Shown here: positions 8,549 through 17,426 of the stretch, in pieces | How the letters are laid out: every line of letters starts with the position of its first letter | Numbering within the stretch: the first letter of the stretch is position 1 | Assembly (NCBI RefSeq): GCF_008000935.1 | Contig: NZ_CP042831.1 | Location: 2,914,001-2,978,000, forward strand | Length of the DNA: 64,000 bases | Source: Flavobacterium alkalisoli | GTDB taxonomy: Bacteria; Bacteroidota; Bacteroidia; Flavobacteriales; Flavobacteriaceae | Direction of reading: 5' to 3' | Translations under genes and position numbers: made by a program | Notes under the pieces: generated by a model | What the model was told of the DNA's origin: nothing | Seen by the model: only the letters and a program-made list of their open reading frames with translations | Database searches by the model: none

Positions 8549-8577
8549 AAAAACCAGTCGTATACACAACTGGTCTT
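8549..8577 (-). terminator. Terminator for the minus-strand sigma operon
   Basis: 6-bp stem ACCAGT (8553-8558) with ACTGGT (8569-8574). A run of eight T follows on the minus strand. The T-run on the plus strand is poor, so it mainly serves the minus operon. Confidence 0.65.
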
Positions 8578-8610
8578 CCTATCCAAAGTAAACAAAATAA
8601 CCTAACTAAA

Positions 8611-9063
8611 CTATTTCTTTTTATCCCTGTATTTAGAGAGTAATTTTCTTTTAAAGTCAAATTCTGCCTTTTGCATTTTTATTACCTTTACTGCACCTAT
8701 TATTGGTTTAAGTTCAGTAACCATCTTTTTTCTCAACGCTAAGAGCTCCTCTTCGGCTTCCTGTAGCTGAGTAAGGTAAGCATTGGCATCTTTCTCGGTC
8801 AAAGTATTTCCTGCCTGATCTATCTTTTTAATGATAGAACGCATTTTATCGTGTCTTATTTGATATTCTTTTTCCTCATAATTATTATATACCGGCCAGA
8901 ATTTAGCCGATTCGTCACTGGTAAGGTTAAGCTCGGTAGTTAGAAAAGACACTTTTAAAGCTTTAATCTGATCACGTTTTTCTTTGTGGTCCTGTGAAAA
9001 AACACTTAAAGAAAAACTTAAAAATAAGGTTAGTAATAACTTTGCTTTCATAGTCTTATTCAT
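8611..9063 (-). CDS. Spy/CpxP-like exported protein of an ECF sigma operon
   Basis: 150 residues with a signal peptide (LLLTLFLSFSLSVFSQ), then a long, highly charged helical region with LNLTSDESAKFWPVYNNYE, reminiscent of the LTxxQ repeats of Spy/CpxP periplasmic chaperones. Homologues are commonly described as a sensor of an ECF-type sigma factor. It is third in a sigma factor / membrane protein / exported protein set. Its start ATG 9063 overlaps the previous gene's stop by 8 nt; a second ATG at 9051 is also possible. Role (inference): senses envelope stress and modulates the membrane partner. Confidence 0.75.
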   Translation of the reverse strand: MNKTMKAKLLLTLFLSFSLSVFSQDHKEKRDQIKALKVSFLTTELNLTSDESAKFWPVYNNYEEKEYQIRHDKMRSIIKKIDQAGNTLTEKDANAYLTQLQEAEEELLALRKKMVTELKPIIGAVKVIKMQKAEFDFKRKLLSKYRDKKK

Positions 9064-9469
9064 TTATGTAAATATCATAATTCTCGTTAGAAAAATAGTT
9101 CTCTATAGCTTCATCACTAACAGCAATAGAAGCTTCCAGTTCCTTAATATCACTTTCATCCAATCCCTGAATGAAATCACTTGGCGTTATATCCGTTTGG
9201 TAAACCAGATAGTTTTCCAGGGTTGTTGCATCTGGTTGAACAACAGTTTGGGTATCCATTTTAAAAAATACTGAAACCCCAAGTGCTACCACTAATATAG
9301 CCGCTATTGATGATACCCAAACCGTTGCCCTTTTGTATAGCGGTACAACCTTAACTTCCCGCTCAGGAAGCTGCTGCATCAGTTTTTCGGTAAAGTCATT
9401 AAAATAATTATCAGGTGTGGTAAACCCTGATTTTATTTTTGGCTCTTTATCTAAATTAAATGGTTTCAT
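9056..9469 (-). CDS. Single-pass membrane protein, putative anti-sigma factor
   Basis: 137 residues: a short charged cytosolic N-terminus (MKPFNLDKEPKIKSGFTTPD), one membrane helix at about residues 49-69, and an acidic periplasmic tail. The position directly behind an ECF sigma gene (30-nt gap) and overlap with the Spy-like gene suggest an anti-sigma role. No zinc-binding HxxxCxxC of the ZAS class is visible, so this is inference from context and topology. Confidence 0.65.
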   Translation of the reverse strand: MKPFNLDKEPKIKSGFTTPDNYFNDFTEKLMQQLPEREVKVVPLYKRATVWVSSIAAILVVALGVSVFFKMDTQTVVQPDATTLENYLVYQTDITPSDFIQGLDESDIKELEASIAVSDEAIENYFSNENYDIYINE

Positions 9470-9499
9470 ATATTTAAGACTGAATAATTTACAAAAGGT

Positions 9500-10042
9500 T
9501 TAATCGTTATTTAAATAATCTTCAATTTTTTTACTCGCATGATGATAGGAAGCCTTAAGTGCCCCAACAGAAGTATCCAGTATTTCTGATATGTCTTCGT
9601 ACTTCATTTCTTCAAAATACCGCATTTTAAAAACAAGCTGTTGTTTTTCAGGAAGCTTGGCGACTGCTTTTTGCAGCTTTAGCTGAATTTCATCACCGTC
9701 AAAGTAATTATCGGCATGCAGTTCCTGTGCCTGTTTCTCTAATACTTCTTCGTTGCTTATCCCTGCTTTTTTGGCTTTCTGGGTAATAAAGGTAAGGGCT
9801 TCGTTTGTAGCAATGCGGTAAATCCAGGAAAAAAGTTTGCTTTCGCCTTTAAAATTTGACAGGTTACGAAAAACTTTAATAAAGGTGTTCTGCAGCACAT
9901 CATTAGCATCATCATGATCCAGCACAATATTTCGGATATGACTGTACAATGGCCTGCTGTATTGGGATACAAGCTGCCTAAACGCATTATTTTGCGTTTC
10001 AGGATTAAGCAATTCTGCTATAAAAGCCTTTTCGTCCTGCAA
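9500..10042 (-). CDS. ECF-type RNA polymerase sigma factor
   Basis: 180 residues. Region 2: FRQLVSQYSRPLYSHIRNIV, DANDVLQNTFIKVFRN and FSWIYRIATNEALTFI. Region 4: LPEKQQLVFKMRYFEEMKYE, DISEILDTSVGALKASYHHA. These are the hallmarks of group 4 sigma factors. The start appears to be TTG at 10042, since no in-frame ATG lies near and the residues from there (QDEKAFIAELLNPET) match the usual sigma N-terminus. A 7-of-8 box (TAACTTTA) at 10066-10073 would give a leader of about 20 nt. It probably transcribes its own operon. Confidence 0.9.
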   Translation of the reverse strand: MQDEKAFIAELLNPETQNNAFRQLVSQYSRPLYSHIRNIVLDHDDANDVLQNTFIKVFRNLSNFKGESKLFSWIYRIATNEALTFITQKAKKAGISNEEVLEKQAQELHADNYFDGDEIQLKLQKAVAKLPEKQQLVFKMRYFEEMKYEDISEILDTSVGALKASYHHASKKIEDYLNND

Positions 10043-10156
10043 TTTTAATTATTTATAGGTAAGACTAAAGTTAAGGCAAAAGGTTTAAATAAATTATTTA
10101 TAATTTTTTACAGAAACGTTTAACATAGCATTACGAGCTTTAGGGAATGTGCTTGG

Positions 10157-10164
10157 TAACTTTG
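10157..10164 (+). promoter_or_regulatory. -7 promoter box TAACTTTG
   Basis: Full match to TAnnTTTG, 28 nt before the ATG of the Cys-rich gene. Confidence 0.55.
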
Positions 10165-10192
10165 TAATAAGTTCAACCTTAAACAATTAGTC

Positions 10193-10513
10193 ATGAAAAA
10201 AAATCAAACTATGATTGATGCATGCCTTGCGTGTTTTGCTGCATGTGAGCTGTGTGCTACCGAATGTATTAAAATGGTAAATGAAGAACATTTAAAATGT
10301 ATTGCCAGCTGCCGTGATTGTGCTGAAATATGTATGTTGTGCGTTAAGTTTATGAGCAGAGGCTCTGACTATAAGGAGCAATTAATGAAATTATGTGCTG
10401 ATGTTTGTAATGCCTGTGCCGATGAGTGTGAAAAATTTGCAGATGAAGACGACCATTGCAAAGAGTGTGCAGAAGCCTGCCGTAAATGTGCAGAAGAATG
10501 TATGGCCTACTAA
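10193..10513 (+). CDS. Cys-rich four-helix-bundle copper-binding protein
   Basis: 106 residues with 19 cysteines, mostly as CxxC or CxxxC along helices (CLACFAACELCATEC, CADVCNACADEC, CKECAEACRKCAEEC). This is the DUF326/Csp family, in which Cys lining the core of a four-helix bundle binds many Cu(I) ions. No signal peptide, so cytosolic copper storage is likely (Csp3-type). It stands alone between its own promoter and the HAD pair. No copper ATPase or CueR-like gene is next to it. Confidence 0.88.
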   Translation: MKKNQTMIDACLACFAACELCATECIKMVNEEHLKCIASCRDCAEICMLCVKFMSRGSDYKEQLMKLCADVCNACADECEKFADEDDHCKECAEACRKCAEECMAY

Positions 10514-10541
10514 TTTAACGTCATCTTAATTCCCTAAAGCT

Positions 10542-10571
10542 TTTGGCTTCCAATTGTATGTTGTAATTTTG
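10542..10571 (+). promoter_or_regulatory. Complete promoter TTTG-N18-TAATTTTG before the HAD pair
   Basis: -33 TTTG at 10542-10545 and -7 TAATTTTG at 10564-10571, separated by 18 nt. It is one of the two best two-part promoters in the window. The leader before ATG 10589 would be about 14 nt. Confidence 0.7.
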
Positions 10572-10588
10572 CAGCTTTAATTTTCACT

Positions 10589-11245
10589 ATGATAAAGACT
10601 GTAATATTTGATATGGATGGGGTTATTGTTGATACAGAGCCCGTACATCATTTTGCATACTACCAGCATTTTAAAAACCTTGACATTGAAGTTACCCACG
10701 AAATGTATGCTACATTTACCGGAAACTCAACAAAAAATGTATACCAAAAATTAAAAGAGGCTTTTGGTCTTGAGCATGAGGTAGAGCATTTGGTACAAAC
10801 CAAAAGATCTTTATTTAATGAAGCTTTTGATATTAAGGAAGATCTGGACCTTTTACCGGGAGTAAGACAACTTATTGTAGATCTTTATAATAACGGAGTA
10901 CAGCTTATACTGGCTTCTTCGGCATCAAAAGTTACTATCGAGAGGGTTTTTAACCGTTTCGGGCTTCATCAGTATTTTACGCATATCGTTAGTGGGGAAG
11001 ATTTTCCTAAGTCTAAACCGCATCCTGCTATTTTTGAGCATGCAGCTTCGTTATCTGTAGCACCAAAAGAAGAATGTGTAGTCATAGAAGACAGTACTAA
11101 TGGAATTAAAGCAGCTAAAGCTGCTGGGATTTACTGCATAGGTTATCAGAGTGAAAATTCAAAATTACAGGAACTTGCCGAGGCCGATATGATTATTGGC
11201 GATTTTAGTGAGCTTGATTACCTAAAAATAAGGGATATTAAGTAA
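10589..11245 (+). CDS. HAD superfamily phosphatase (beta-phosphoglucomutase-like), copy 1
   Basis: 218 residues. HAD motif I FDMDGVIVDTEP (nucleophile Asp8 and Asp10), motif II ILASSAS, motif III Lys in SKPHPAIF, motif IV CVVIEDSTNGIKAAKAAG. The helical cap after motif I is of the subclass IA type. It would hydrolyse or transfer phosphate on a small sugar phosphate in the cytosol; the substrate is not predictable. The stop overlaps the next gene's ATG by one base (TAATG), so the two are translationally coupled. The second copy is a clear paralogue of the same length. Confidence 0.9.
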   Translation: MIKTVIFDMDGVIVDTEPVHHFAYYQHFKNLDIEVTHEMYATFTGNSTKNVYQKLKEAFGLEHEVEHLVQTKRSLFNEAFDIKEDLDLLPGVRQLIVDLYNNGVQLILASSASKVTIERVFNRFGLHQYFTHIVSGEDFPKSKPHPAIFEHAASLSVAPKEECVVIEDSTNGIKAAKAAGIYCIGYQSENSKLQELAEADMIIGDFSELDYLKIRDIK

Positions 11246-11901
11246 TGGTAAACGCTGTAATTTTTGATATGGATGGGGTAGTGGTTAACACTGAACCCGT
11301 AGGACTTGAAGCGAACCGCAAATTTTATAAAACCCTTGGGATAGATGTTACCGATGAAATCTATTCTGATTTTATAGGTAATTCCGATAAGAATATTATC
11401 CAGAAGCTGCGCAATATATTTGATTTGCAACAATCGGAAGAAGAATTGCTTGAAGAGAGCTATAAGTATTACTTTGATGCTTTTGAAAGCAGTGAAGATC
11501 TTGAGCTGTTACCCGGTGTAAAAGACCTTATTATAGATTTGTATAATAACGGGATGACCTTAGTGTTAGCATCTTCTGCGGCAAAAAGGAAAATTGAGGC
11601 CGTTTTTACAAGGTTTGATTTGCACAAATATTTCAAAACCAAAATAAGCGGTGAGGATTTTGAACAATCAAAACCTAATCCCGCCATATTTGTGGAAGCT
11701 GTAAAACAAACCGGATTCCCAAAGGAAGAATGTATAGTTATAGAAGACAGCACTAACGGTATAAAAGCAGCAAAAGGAGCAGGTGTGTTTTGTGTAGGTT
11801 ACCAGAGTGAACACTCAATGGGACAAAATACTTCGCTGGCAGATAAGGTTATAACAGATTTTAAACAGCTTGATTATAAAACAATAAAGAATCTTATTTA
11901 A
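11245..11901 (+). CDS. HAD superfamily phosphatase (beta-phosphoglucomutase-like), copy 2
   Basis: 218 residues, paralogue of the preceding gene: FDMDGVVVNTEP (motif I), LVLASSAAK (II), QSKPNPAIF (III), CIVIEDSTNGIKAAKGAG (IV). The equivalent of Asp in DTEP is Asn (NTEP), but the catalytic DxD is intact. The cap regions differ most (LEANRKFYKTLGIDV against HHFAYYQHFKNLDIEV), suggesting different substrates. Translation is coupled to copy 1. An imperfect inverted repeat follows the stop (11902-11920) without a T-run. Confidence 0.9.
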   Translation: MVNAVIFDMDGVVVNTEPVGLEANRKFYKTLGIDVTDEIYSDFIGNSDKNIIQKLRNIFDLQQSEEELLEESYKYYFDAFESSEDLELLPGVKDLIIDLYNNGMTLVLASSAAKRKIEAVFTRFDLHKYFKTKISGEDFEQSKPNPAIFVEAVKQTGFPKEECIVIEDSTNGIKAAKGAGVFCVGYQSEHSMGQNTSLADKVITDFKQLDYKTIKNLI

Positions 11902-11952
11902 TTGCTAATATTATTAGCAAAAGCTTTATGACTTTCGACTTTAAGCTTTAGA

Positions 11953-14055
11953 TTAAGAAATATAATTCCAGATATTTTTCTTCTTTGTAAGTTCAATAAA
12001 AGTATGCTTTAAGGCAGCATGTTCCGATCTGTTAAGGTTAGGGTCATCTTTAAGTAATCTAATAGCAAAATGCCTTGCCATTTGCAGTATTTCCCGGTCT
12101 TTAACCAAATCGGCTATTTGTAGGTTAAGCACACCACTTTGCTGTGTGCCCATAATATCTCCGGGACCACGCAGTTTAAGATCAACTTCCGCAATTTCAA
12201 AGCCATCATTAGTTCTTACCATAGTATCCATACGCACTTTGCTGTCGTTACTAAGTTTACCTCCTGTCATCATAATACAGTAACTCTGTTCGGCTCCACG
12301 GCCTACACGACCTCTTAACTGATGCAGCTGAGAAAGCCCGAAACGCTCGGCACTTTCTATAACCATAACACTGGCATTAGGTACATTTACACCAACCTCA
12401 ATTACAGTAGTGGCAACCATGATGTTGGTTTTACCTTTGGCAAAACGCTCCATCTCGCTGTCTTTTTCGGCGGGTTTCATTTGGCCGTGTACTATACTGA
12501 CACTGTATTGCGGTAAAGGGAAATCGCGCGAAATACTTTCATATCCGTCCATCAGGTCTTTATAATCCATTTTCTCACTTTCCTGAATAAGCGGATATAC
12601 TATATAAACCTGTCTTCCTTTAGCAATTTCCTCTTTAAGGAAAGCCCATACTTTTAGGCGGTTACTGTCGTAACGGTGTACTGTTTTAATGGGCTTACGT
12701 CCCGGAGGAAGTTCATCTATAACAGATATATCAAGATCGCCATACAAACTCATTGCCAGCGTACGCGGAATAGGGGTAGCCGTCATCACCAGTATATGTG
12801 GCGGAATTTCATTTTTCTTCCATAGTTTGGAACGTTGTTCTACACCAAAACGATGTTGCTCATCTATAACGGCAAGTCCCAGGTTTTTAAACTGTACCTT
12901 ATCTTCAAGCAGGGCATGAGTACCTATTATTATATCGAGTGTACCGTTTTCAAGCTCTTCATGAATAATTTTTCGTTCTGAAGTTTTAGTTGAACCGGTA
13001 AGTATTTTTATATTTAAATTCAAAGGTTTAGCCAATTCAGATAAACCTGAAAAATGCTGATTGGCTAAAATCTCGGTAGGTGCCATTAGGCAAGCCTGAA
13101 AACCGTTATCAAGAGCCAAAAGCATACTCATTAATGCCACAATGGTTTTACCCGAACCTACATCTCCCTGTAATAATCGGTTCATTTGTGCAGGCTGCCC
13201 CATGTCGTTCCTTATTTCTTTAAGCACACGTTTTTGGGCATTGGTAAGTTCAAACGGCAAATGGTTTTGATAAAAGCCATTAAACATATCGCCAACCTTA
13301 TCAAACGCATGTCCTTTTATTTTATGCTTACGGATAAGATTTTTGGTGATAAGTTGTAACTGAATAAAAAACAATTCTTCAAACTTTAGCCTGAACTGTG
13401 CCTTAGCCAGTATTTCCTGACTTTTAGGGAAGTGAATATTAAACAGTGCTGCATTTTTAGGGATAAGCGCTAATTCCTGTAACAGGTTTGCCGGAAGCGT
13501 TTCCTTAAACAATGCCTGTGTTTCAATAAACAGTTGCTGCATTATCTTGTTTACCACCTTATTAGTGATACCGCGTTGTGTAAGCTTTTCGGTACTGGGG
13601 TAAATGGGCTGCATGGCACTGCGCAGGCTTTGTTCATGCTCAGTAAGCAGTTCCATTTCAGGATGCGCCATATTGAACACTCCGTTAAAAGAACTCACTT
13701 TACCAAAAATAACATAGGGAACATTGATCTTTATGTTTTCCCTTATCCATTTATGTCCCTGAAACCAAACCAGTTCCATTTGTCCGGTATTATCTGTAAA
13801 CGTAGCTACAAGGCGTTTGCCGCGCTTTTGCTCAACGGTTTTAATATTTACAACCTTACCAACTATCTGTACTTCCGAATTGCTGTTTTGCAGTTCGTTT
13901 ATACGGTAATAGCGTGTACGATCTATATATCGGTTGGGGTAAAGATTTATAAGGTCGCCATATTTATGAATGCCCAACTCCTTGCGCAACAATTCACCCC
14001 GGGCAGGGCCTACGCCTTTAAGGTATTCTATAGGAGTTTCTAACAGGTTATTCAT
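11953..14055 (-). CDS. recG: ATP-dependent DNA helicase RecG
   Basis: 700 residues, the usual RecG length. N-terminal wedge/OB region (residues 1-150: LKGVGPARGELLRKELGI, YRINELQNSN). Helicase motifs: GDVGSGKT (297-304), DEQH (398-401), TATPIPRT, and the RecG C-terminal block around LSQLHQLRGRVGRG and GDIMGTQQSG. It remodels stalled replication forks and Holliday junctions. Its ATG at 14055 lies 15 nt after the next upstream gene's stop, so it is probably cotranscribed with that secreted protein. Confidence 0.96.
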   Translation of the reverse strand: MNNLLETPIEYLKGVGPARGELLRKELGIHKYGDLINLYPNRYIDRTRYYRINELQNSNSEVQIVGKVVNIKTVEQKRGKRLVATFTDNTGQMELVWFQGHKWIRENIKINVPYVIFGKVSSFNGVFNMAHPEMELLTEHEQSLRSAMQPIYPSTEKLTQRGITNKVVNKIMQQLFIETQALFKETLPANLLQELALIPKNAALFNIHFPKSQEILAKAQFRLKFEELFFIQLQLITKNLIRKHKIKGHAFDKVGDMFNGFYQNHLPFELTNAQKRVLKEIRNDMGQPAQMNRLLQGDVGSGKTIVALMSMLLALDNGFQACLMAPTEILANQHFSGLSELAKPLNLNIKILTGSTKTSERKIIHEELENGTLDIIIGTHALLEDKVQFKNLGLAVIDEQHRFGVEQRSKLWKKNEIPPHILVMTATPIPRTLAMSLYGDLDISVIDELPPGRKPIKTVHRYDSNRLKVWAFLKEEIAKGRQVYIVYPLIQESEKMDYKDLMDGYESISRDFPLPQYSVSIVHGQMKPAEKDSEMERFAKGKTNIMVATTVIEVGVNVPNASVMVIESAERFGLSQLHQLRGRVGRGAEQSYCIMMTGGKLSNDSKVRMDTMVRTNDGFEIAEVDLKLRGPGDIMGTQQSGVLNLQIADLVKDREILQMARHFAIRLLKDDPNLNRSEHAALKHTFIELTKKKNIWNYIS

Positions 14056-14070
14056 TTTGGCTTGTATTCT

Positions 14071-14985
14071 TTATTTAAAACTTTCAATTATCTCTTTATA
14101 AACAGAAAGTTTTTCGGCTTTATCTTTTGTTTTAACAGTAATAAGGATTCCGTTTTCCAATATGTCTTTATAAGAGCAGTACGCTAGAAGTTTATTGTTA
14201 ACTACATAAATACATGAACCCTTGTTGACGTTAGTCCAGTCATTTAAGTATTCTGTTTTGAGTAAAAATTTTGCTTTTAACTCTGTATCATCGGTCTGCT
14301 CCATAACAACACCCTTAAATATACTGTTATCAAGCTTTTTACGGTAACTAATAGATGTCTCTTCGTCCAGATTTAAATATTTGTATGCAGGAAGTTTATA
14401 TTTGTGTGTGTAATAGTCACTTATTGTTGTGTAAAAACCTGTTTCACAATATTCCCTCTTTTTAACAGCCTCATAAATTCTTTCATCTTTATGTGGAGTA
14501 TCTTCCATAACATGTGTAAAATCTCCTTCAATACTGATCTTAAAATCTTCTGTTCCGTTTGTATAGTTCATTTTGTTAATAGTACCAATAAACCTGCCTG
14601 TAATGGTTTCGTCCCAATTAAAAAAGTCATTATTTAGAACAAGTTCATAAGAATCAAAATCTCTTAGAGTAACTATACCACCACCATCATCCCAGTAATA
14701 ATATTTAGGTGTTATTTTACCTTTTGTAAACTCTAATAGTAAACCCTCAAGAGTATATCCACCATCTATTACAATTACTGATATTGTATCTTTTCCAATA
14801 ACATCACCAACAGTTTTGGCTTCTCTTTTTAGAGAAAGTACCGATATACTATCCTTCAGAGAATATCGGGTAATAATAAGTTTCTTAGCTGTTGGCTGTA
14901 TATTTTTATCAAAAGAAATGTTTTTCTGACTGAACAAAAGTTGCATTGAAAATAATGTCAGTAAGATTAAAATTCGTTTCTTCAT
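14071..14985 (-). CDS. Exported protein of unknown function
   Basis: 304 residues with a signal peptide (MKKRILILLTLFSMQLLFSQ). The mature protein looks mostly beta, with an acidic aromatic patch (KYYYWDDGGGIVTLRDFD) and no catalytic motif that I recognise. It is probably periplasmic or on the cell surface. It shares a transcript with recG (15-nt gap), which is probably coincidental. A TATCTTCG element at 15009-15016 (minus) could be its -7 box, giving a leader of about 20 nt. Confidence 0.65.
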   Translation of the reverse strand: MKKRILILLTLFSMQLLFSQKNISFDKNIQPTAKKLIITRYSLKDSISVLSLKREAKTVGDVIGKDTISVIVIDGGYTLEGLLLEFTKGKITPKYYYWDDGGGIVTLRDFDSYELVLNNDFFNWDETITGRFIGTINKMNYTNGTEDFKISIEGDFTHVMEDTPHKDERIYEAVKKREYCETGFYTTISDYYTHKYKLPAYKYLNLDEETSISYRKKLDNSIFKGVVMEQTDDTELKAKFLLKTEYLNDWTNVNKGSCIYVVNNKLLAYCSYKDILENGILITVKTKDKAEKLSVYKEIIESFK

Positions 14986-15063
14986 TTTTAATTATAAGGA
15001 TTGAGTTACGAAGATAAAGATTATTCAATAAAACTAAAACGTAATATTTACCTCTGTATTTAT

Positions 15064-15071
15064 TAGATTTG
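15064..15071 (+). promoter_or_regulatory. -7 promoter box TAGATTTG
   Basis: Full match to TAnnTTTG. The predicted transcript start coincides with the upstream ATG at 15077 and favours the ATG at 15092 (leader about 16 nt). Confidence 0.55.
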
Positions 15072-15091
15072 TGTAAATGCTAAGAACTTCC

Positions 15092-17167
15092 ATGAAACAC
15101 TATTTTCTTGCCGCTATACTCTTACTAAGCCTTTCGGGTTTTGCCCAACAATATAAAAAAGCGGACTTTAAAACACTTGATGCATATCTTACGTTTGATG
15201 TTTCTCATAAAAAAGTGATGGGTAAGGTAAAATATACTTTTGATTTACTTGAAAAAACCGACACCATTACCATTGATGCCCACGACATGGATTATGCTAA
15301 CGTAACCATTAATGGGAAAAAAGCAGGTTTTGTAGATGCCCCGCATGCTCTAAAATTATACAAAGGTTATAAAAAAGGGAAGAATACGCTGGAGTTTGAC
15401 TATACAGCCCAACCCAAGCAAACGCTGTATTTTGTAGGTGAGGGAGATGGTCTACAGATATGGACACAGGGGCAGGGGAAGTATACCAGCCACTGGCTAC
15501 CCAGTTTTGATGATATGAATGAAAAGGTAATATTTAATATTACTATTGGCTATGAACCGGGATTTACCGTTTTATCAAACGGATCAGCGCATACTCAATC
15601 TATTATTGGTGACAAAAACCTCTATTGGCATTACAAAATGCAAAACCCTATGAGCAGCTACCTTGTAATGCTGGCTATAGGAAAATTTGATAAAAAAATT
15701 GAGATTTCACAATCAGGAACACCAATACATTTATATTATAGGCCTGAAGATCTAAGTAAATTTGAACCGACTTATCGTTACAGCAAACAGATATTCGATT
15801 TTTTTGAAAAGGAAATAGGGGTACAGTATGCCTGGGGAATTTACAGGCAGATACCTGTTTTGGATTTTCTTTATGCCGGTATGGAAAACACGACTTCTAC
15901 CATATTCTCTCAGGATTATGTGGTTGATAATATAGGTTTTAACGATCGCACTTATGTAAATGTAAATGCCCATGAGCTGGCACATCAATGGTTTGGCGAT
16001 CTTATTACGGCCAAATCAGGTGAACATCACTGGCTACAGGAAGGTTTTGCTACCTATTATGCATTGCTTGCAGAACAGGAGCTTTATGGAGACAATCATT
16101 TTTATTACGAACTCTACCAAATGGCCGAAAGGCTTCAACAGGCTTCAAAAACTGATACGATACCTATACTTAACGAAAAGGCAAGCTCTTTAAGCTTTTA
16201 CCAAAAAGGTGCCTGGGCATTGCATGTTCTAAGAGAAGGCGTAGGGCATGAAAACTTTAGGAAAGCAGTAAAGGCTTATCTTGAAAAGTATGCTTTTAAA
16301 AATGTTGATACCGATGATTTCCTGGCAGAGATAAATAAAGTATCTAATTACGACACTCAATCGTTTAAAAAGCGCTGGTTGGAAAACCCGAAGTTTGAAG
16401 TAGGGGAGGCCATAGACCTTTTACAGAAAAACGAATTTATTCAGCAGTATTTTGCTATAGGCGGCCTGCAGGATAAGCCTTTTGAGGAAAATCAGGAAAT
16501 GTTTACGAATATAATGGAGTCGGATGCTTTTTGGCCTTTAAAGGAAGAAGTATTGTTTCAGCTGGCAGAAGTTCCTTTTGATAAAAAGGCGGTAATAGTG
16601 CGAGCTGCCATGAAAACAAATAATGTAAAGATTAGGCAGGCTGTAGCACGAACAGTTACAACTATTCCGGACGAGTTTTTTGATGAATATAAATCCTTAA
16701 TGAAGGATGAATCATACATTACAAGGGAAATAGCCTTGAATGTACTTTGTACCCGCTTTCCTGAAAAGATAGGGGAGTTTTTAGATGTTTCGGATACCTG
16801 GGTTGGGTTTAATGACAAGAATCTTCGTATACTGTGGCTTACTTTTGCCTATACTACCGAAGGTTATCGAAGTGACCTTAAAGAAAGTTATTATAGCGAA
16901 CTTCAGGAGTATGCCTCTCCTAAATATGAAAGCAGTATCCGCCAAAATGCATTGTCTAATCTTATGTATATTGGTAAACAGGACGAGGTTGTTTTAATTA
17001 ATCTTGCCCGTGCCACACAGCACCACAAATGGCAGTTTGCCAAATTTGGCCGTGACAACATAAGAAAGCTCCTTAAAAAAGACGGTTATAGGGATGCCTT
17101 TACAGCAATATTGCCTCAGCTTAAGGATAACGAAAGAAAAAGACTCGAGCAGTTACTGGTAGAATAG
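15092..17167 (+). CDS. M1 family metallopeptidase (aminopeptidase), exported
   Basis: 691 residues from ATG 15092. Signal peptide MKHYFLAAILLLSLSGFAQ. M1 hallmarks: GMENTT (263-268, a variant of GAMEN), zinc site HELAH (294-298) and the third ligand Glu317 in EGFATYY, with the correct spacing of 18 residues. The N-terminal beta saddle precedes these; the C-terminus (about 440-690) is helical and HEAT/ARM-like (VRAAMKTNNVKIRQAVARTV). It would remove N-terminal residues from peptides in the periplasm. An ATG at 15077 is in frame but sits at the expected transcript start. The stop codon abuts the convergent neighbour's stop with no spacer. Confidence 0.92.
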   Translation: MKHYFLAAILLLSLSGFAQQYKKADFKTLDAYLTFDVSHKKVMGKVKYTFDLLEKTDTITIDAHDMDYANVTINGKKAGFVDAPHALKLYKGYKKGKNTLEFDYTAQPKQTLYFVGEGDGLQIWTQGQGKYTSHWLPSFDDMNEKVIFNITIGYEPGFTVLSNGSAHTQSIIGDKNLYWHYKMQNPMSSYLVMLAIGKFDKKIEISQSGTPIHLYYRPEDLSKFEPTYRYSKQIFDFFEKEIGVQYAWGIYRQIPVLDFLYAGMENTTSTIFSQDYVVDNIGFNDRTYVNVNAHELAHQWFGDLITAKSGEHHWLQEGFATYYALLAEQELYGDNHFYYELYQMAERLQQASKTDTIPILNEKASSLSFYQKGAWALHVLREGVGHENFRKAVKAYLEKYAFKNVDTDDFLAEINKVSNYDTQSFKKRWLENPKFEVGEAIDLLQKNEFIQQYFAIGGLQDKPFEENQEMFTNIMESDAFWPLKEEVLFQLAEVPFDKKAVIVRAAMKTNNVKIRQAVARTVTTIPDEFFDEYKSLMKDESYITREIALNVLCTRFPEKIGEFLDVSDTWVGFNDKNLRILWLTFAYTTEGYRSDLKESYYSELQEYASPKYESSIRQNALSNLMYIGKQDEVVLINLARATQHHKWQFAKFGRDNIRKLLKKDGYRDAFTAILPQLKDNERKRLEQLLVE

Positions 17168-17425
17168 TTATTCGTAGGCAATAGCTCCTCTTAGTATATC
17201 TGCAAATACCTGCCAGTCTGCTATATCAGGATTTCTGTCTTGTTTTGTATTTTTATGTGCACCAGGTATATCCACAGCGTAAGCAGACAGTGCTTCTAAA
17301 AAAGATTCGAGGGCATTGTTCTCCCAATTTTCTGGTTTTGAGGTGTAGTATTTATGCAGAAGTTTTAGAAACTCAACAAAATCTTTCCTACTTGTAATTT
17401 GTTTATTATACAGTTCATCTTCCAT
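17168..17425 (-). CDS. Small DUF7660-like protein
   Basis: 85 residues from ATG 17425. Pattern SRKDFVEFLKLLHKYYTS followed by WENNALESFLEALSAYAVD and WQVFADILRGA is characteristic of small proteins I associate with DUF7660, a single-domain family of unknown function often found beside contact-dependent or immunity-type genes. That association is from memory and is not shown by this locus. It starts 1 nt after the previous gene's stop and ends at the convergent M1 gene's stop. A TTG at 17434 is a less likely start. Confidence 0.7.
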   Translation of the reverse strand: MEDELYNKQITSRKDFVEFLKLLHKYYTSKPENWENNALESFLEALSAYAVDIPGAHKNTKQDRNPDIADWQVFADILRGAIAYE

Positions 17426-17426
17426 G

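Noticed and set aside
11902..11920. An imperfect hairpin after the HAD pair read as a terminator
   Set aside because: No T-run follows the stem, so termination is not supported; it may be chance in AT-rich DNA.
13534..14043. A 169-codon plus-strand frame inside recG
   Set aside because: Fully antisense to recG, no recognisable motif, no promoter box upstream.
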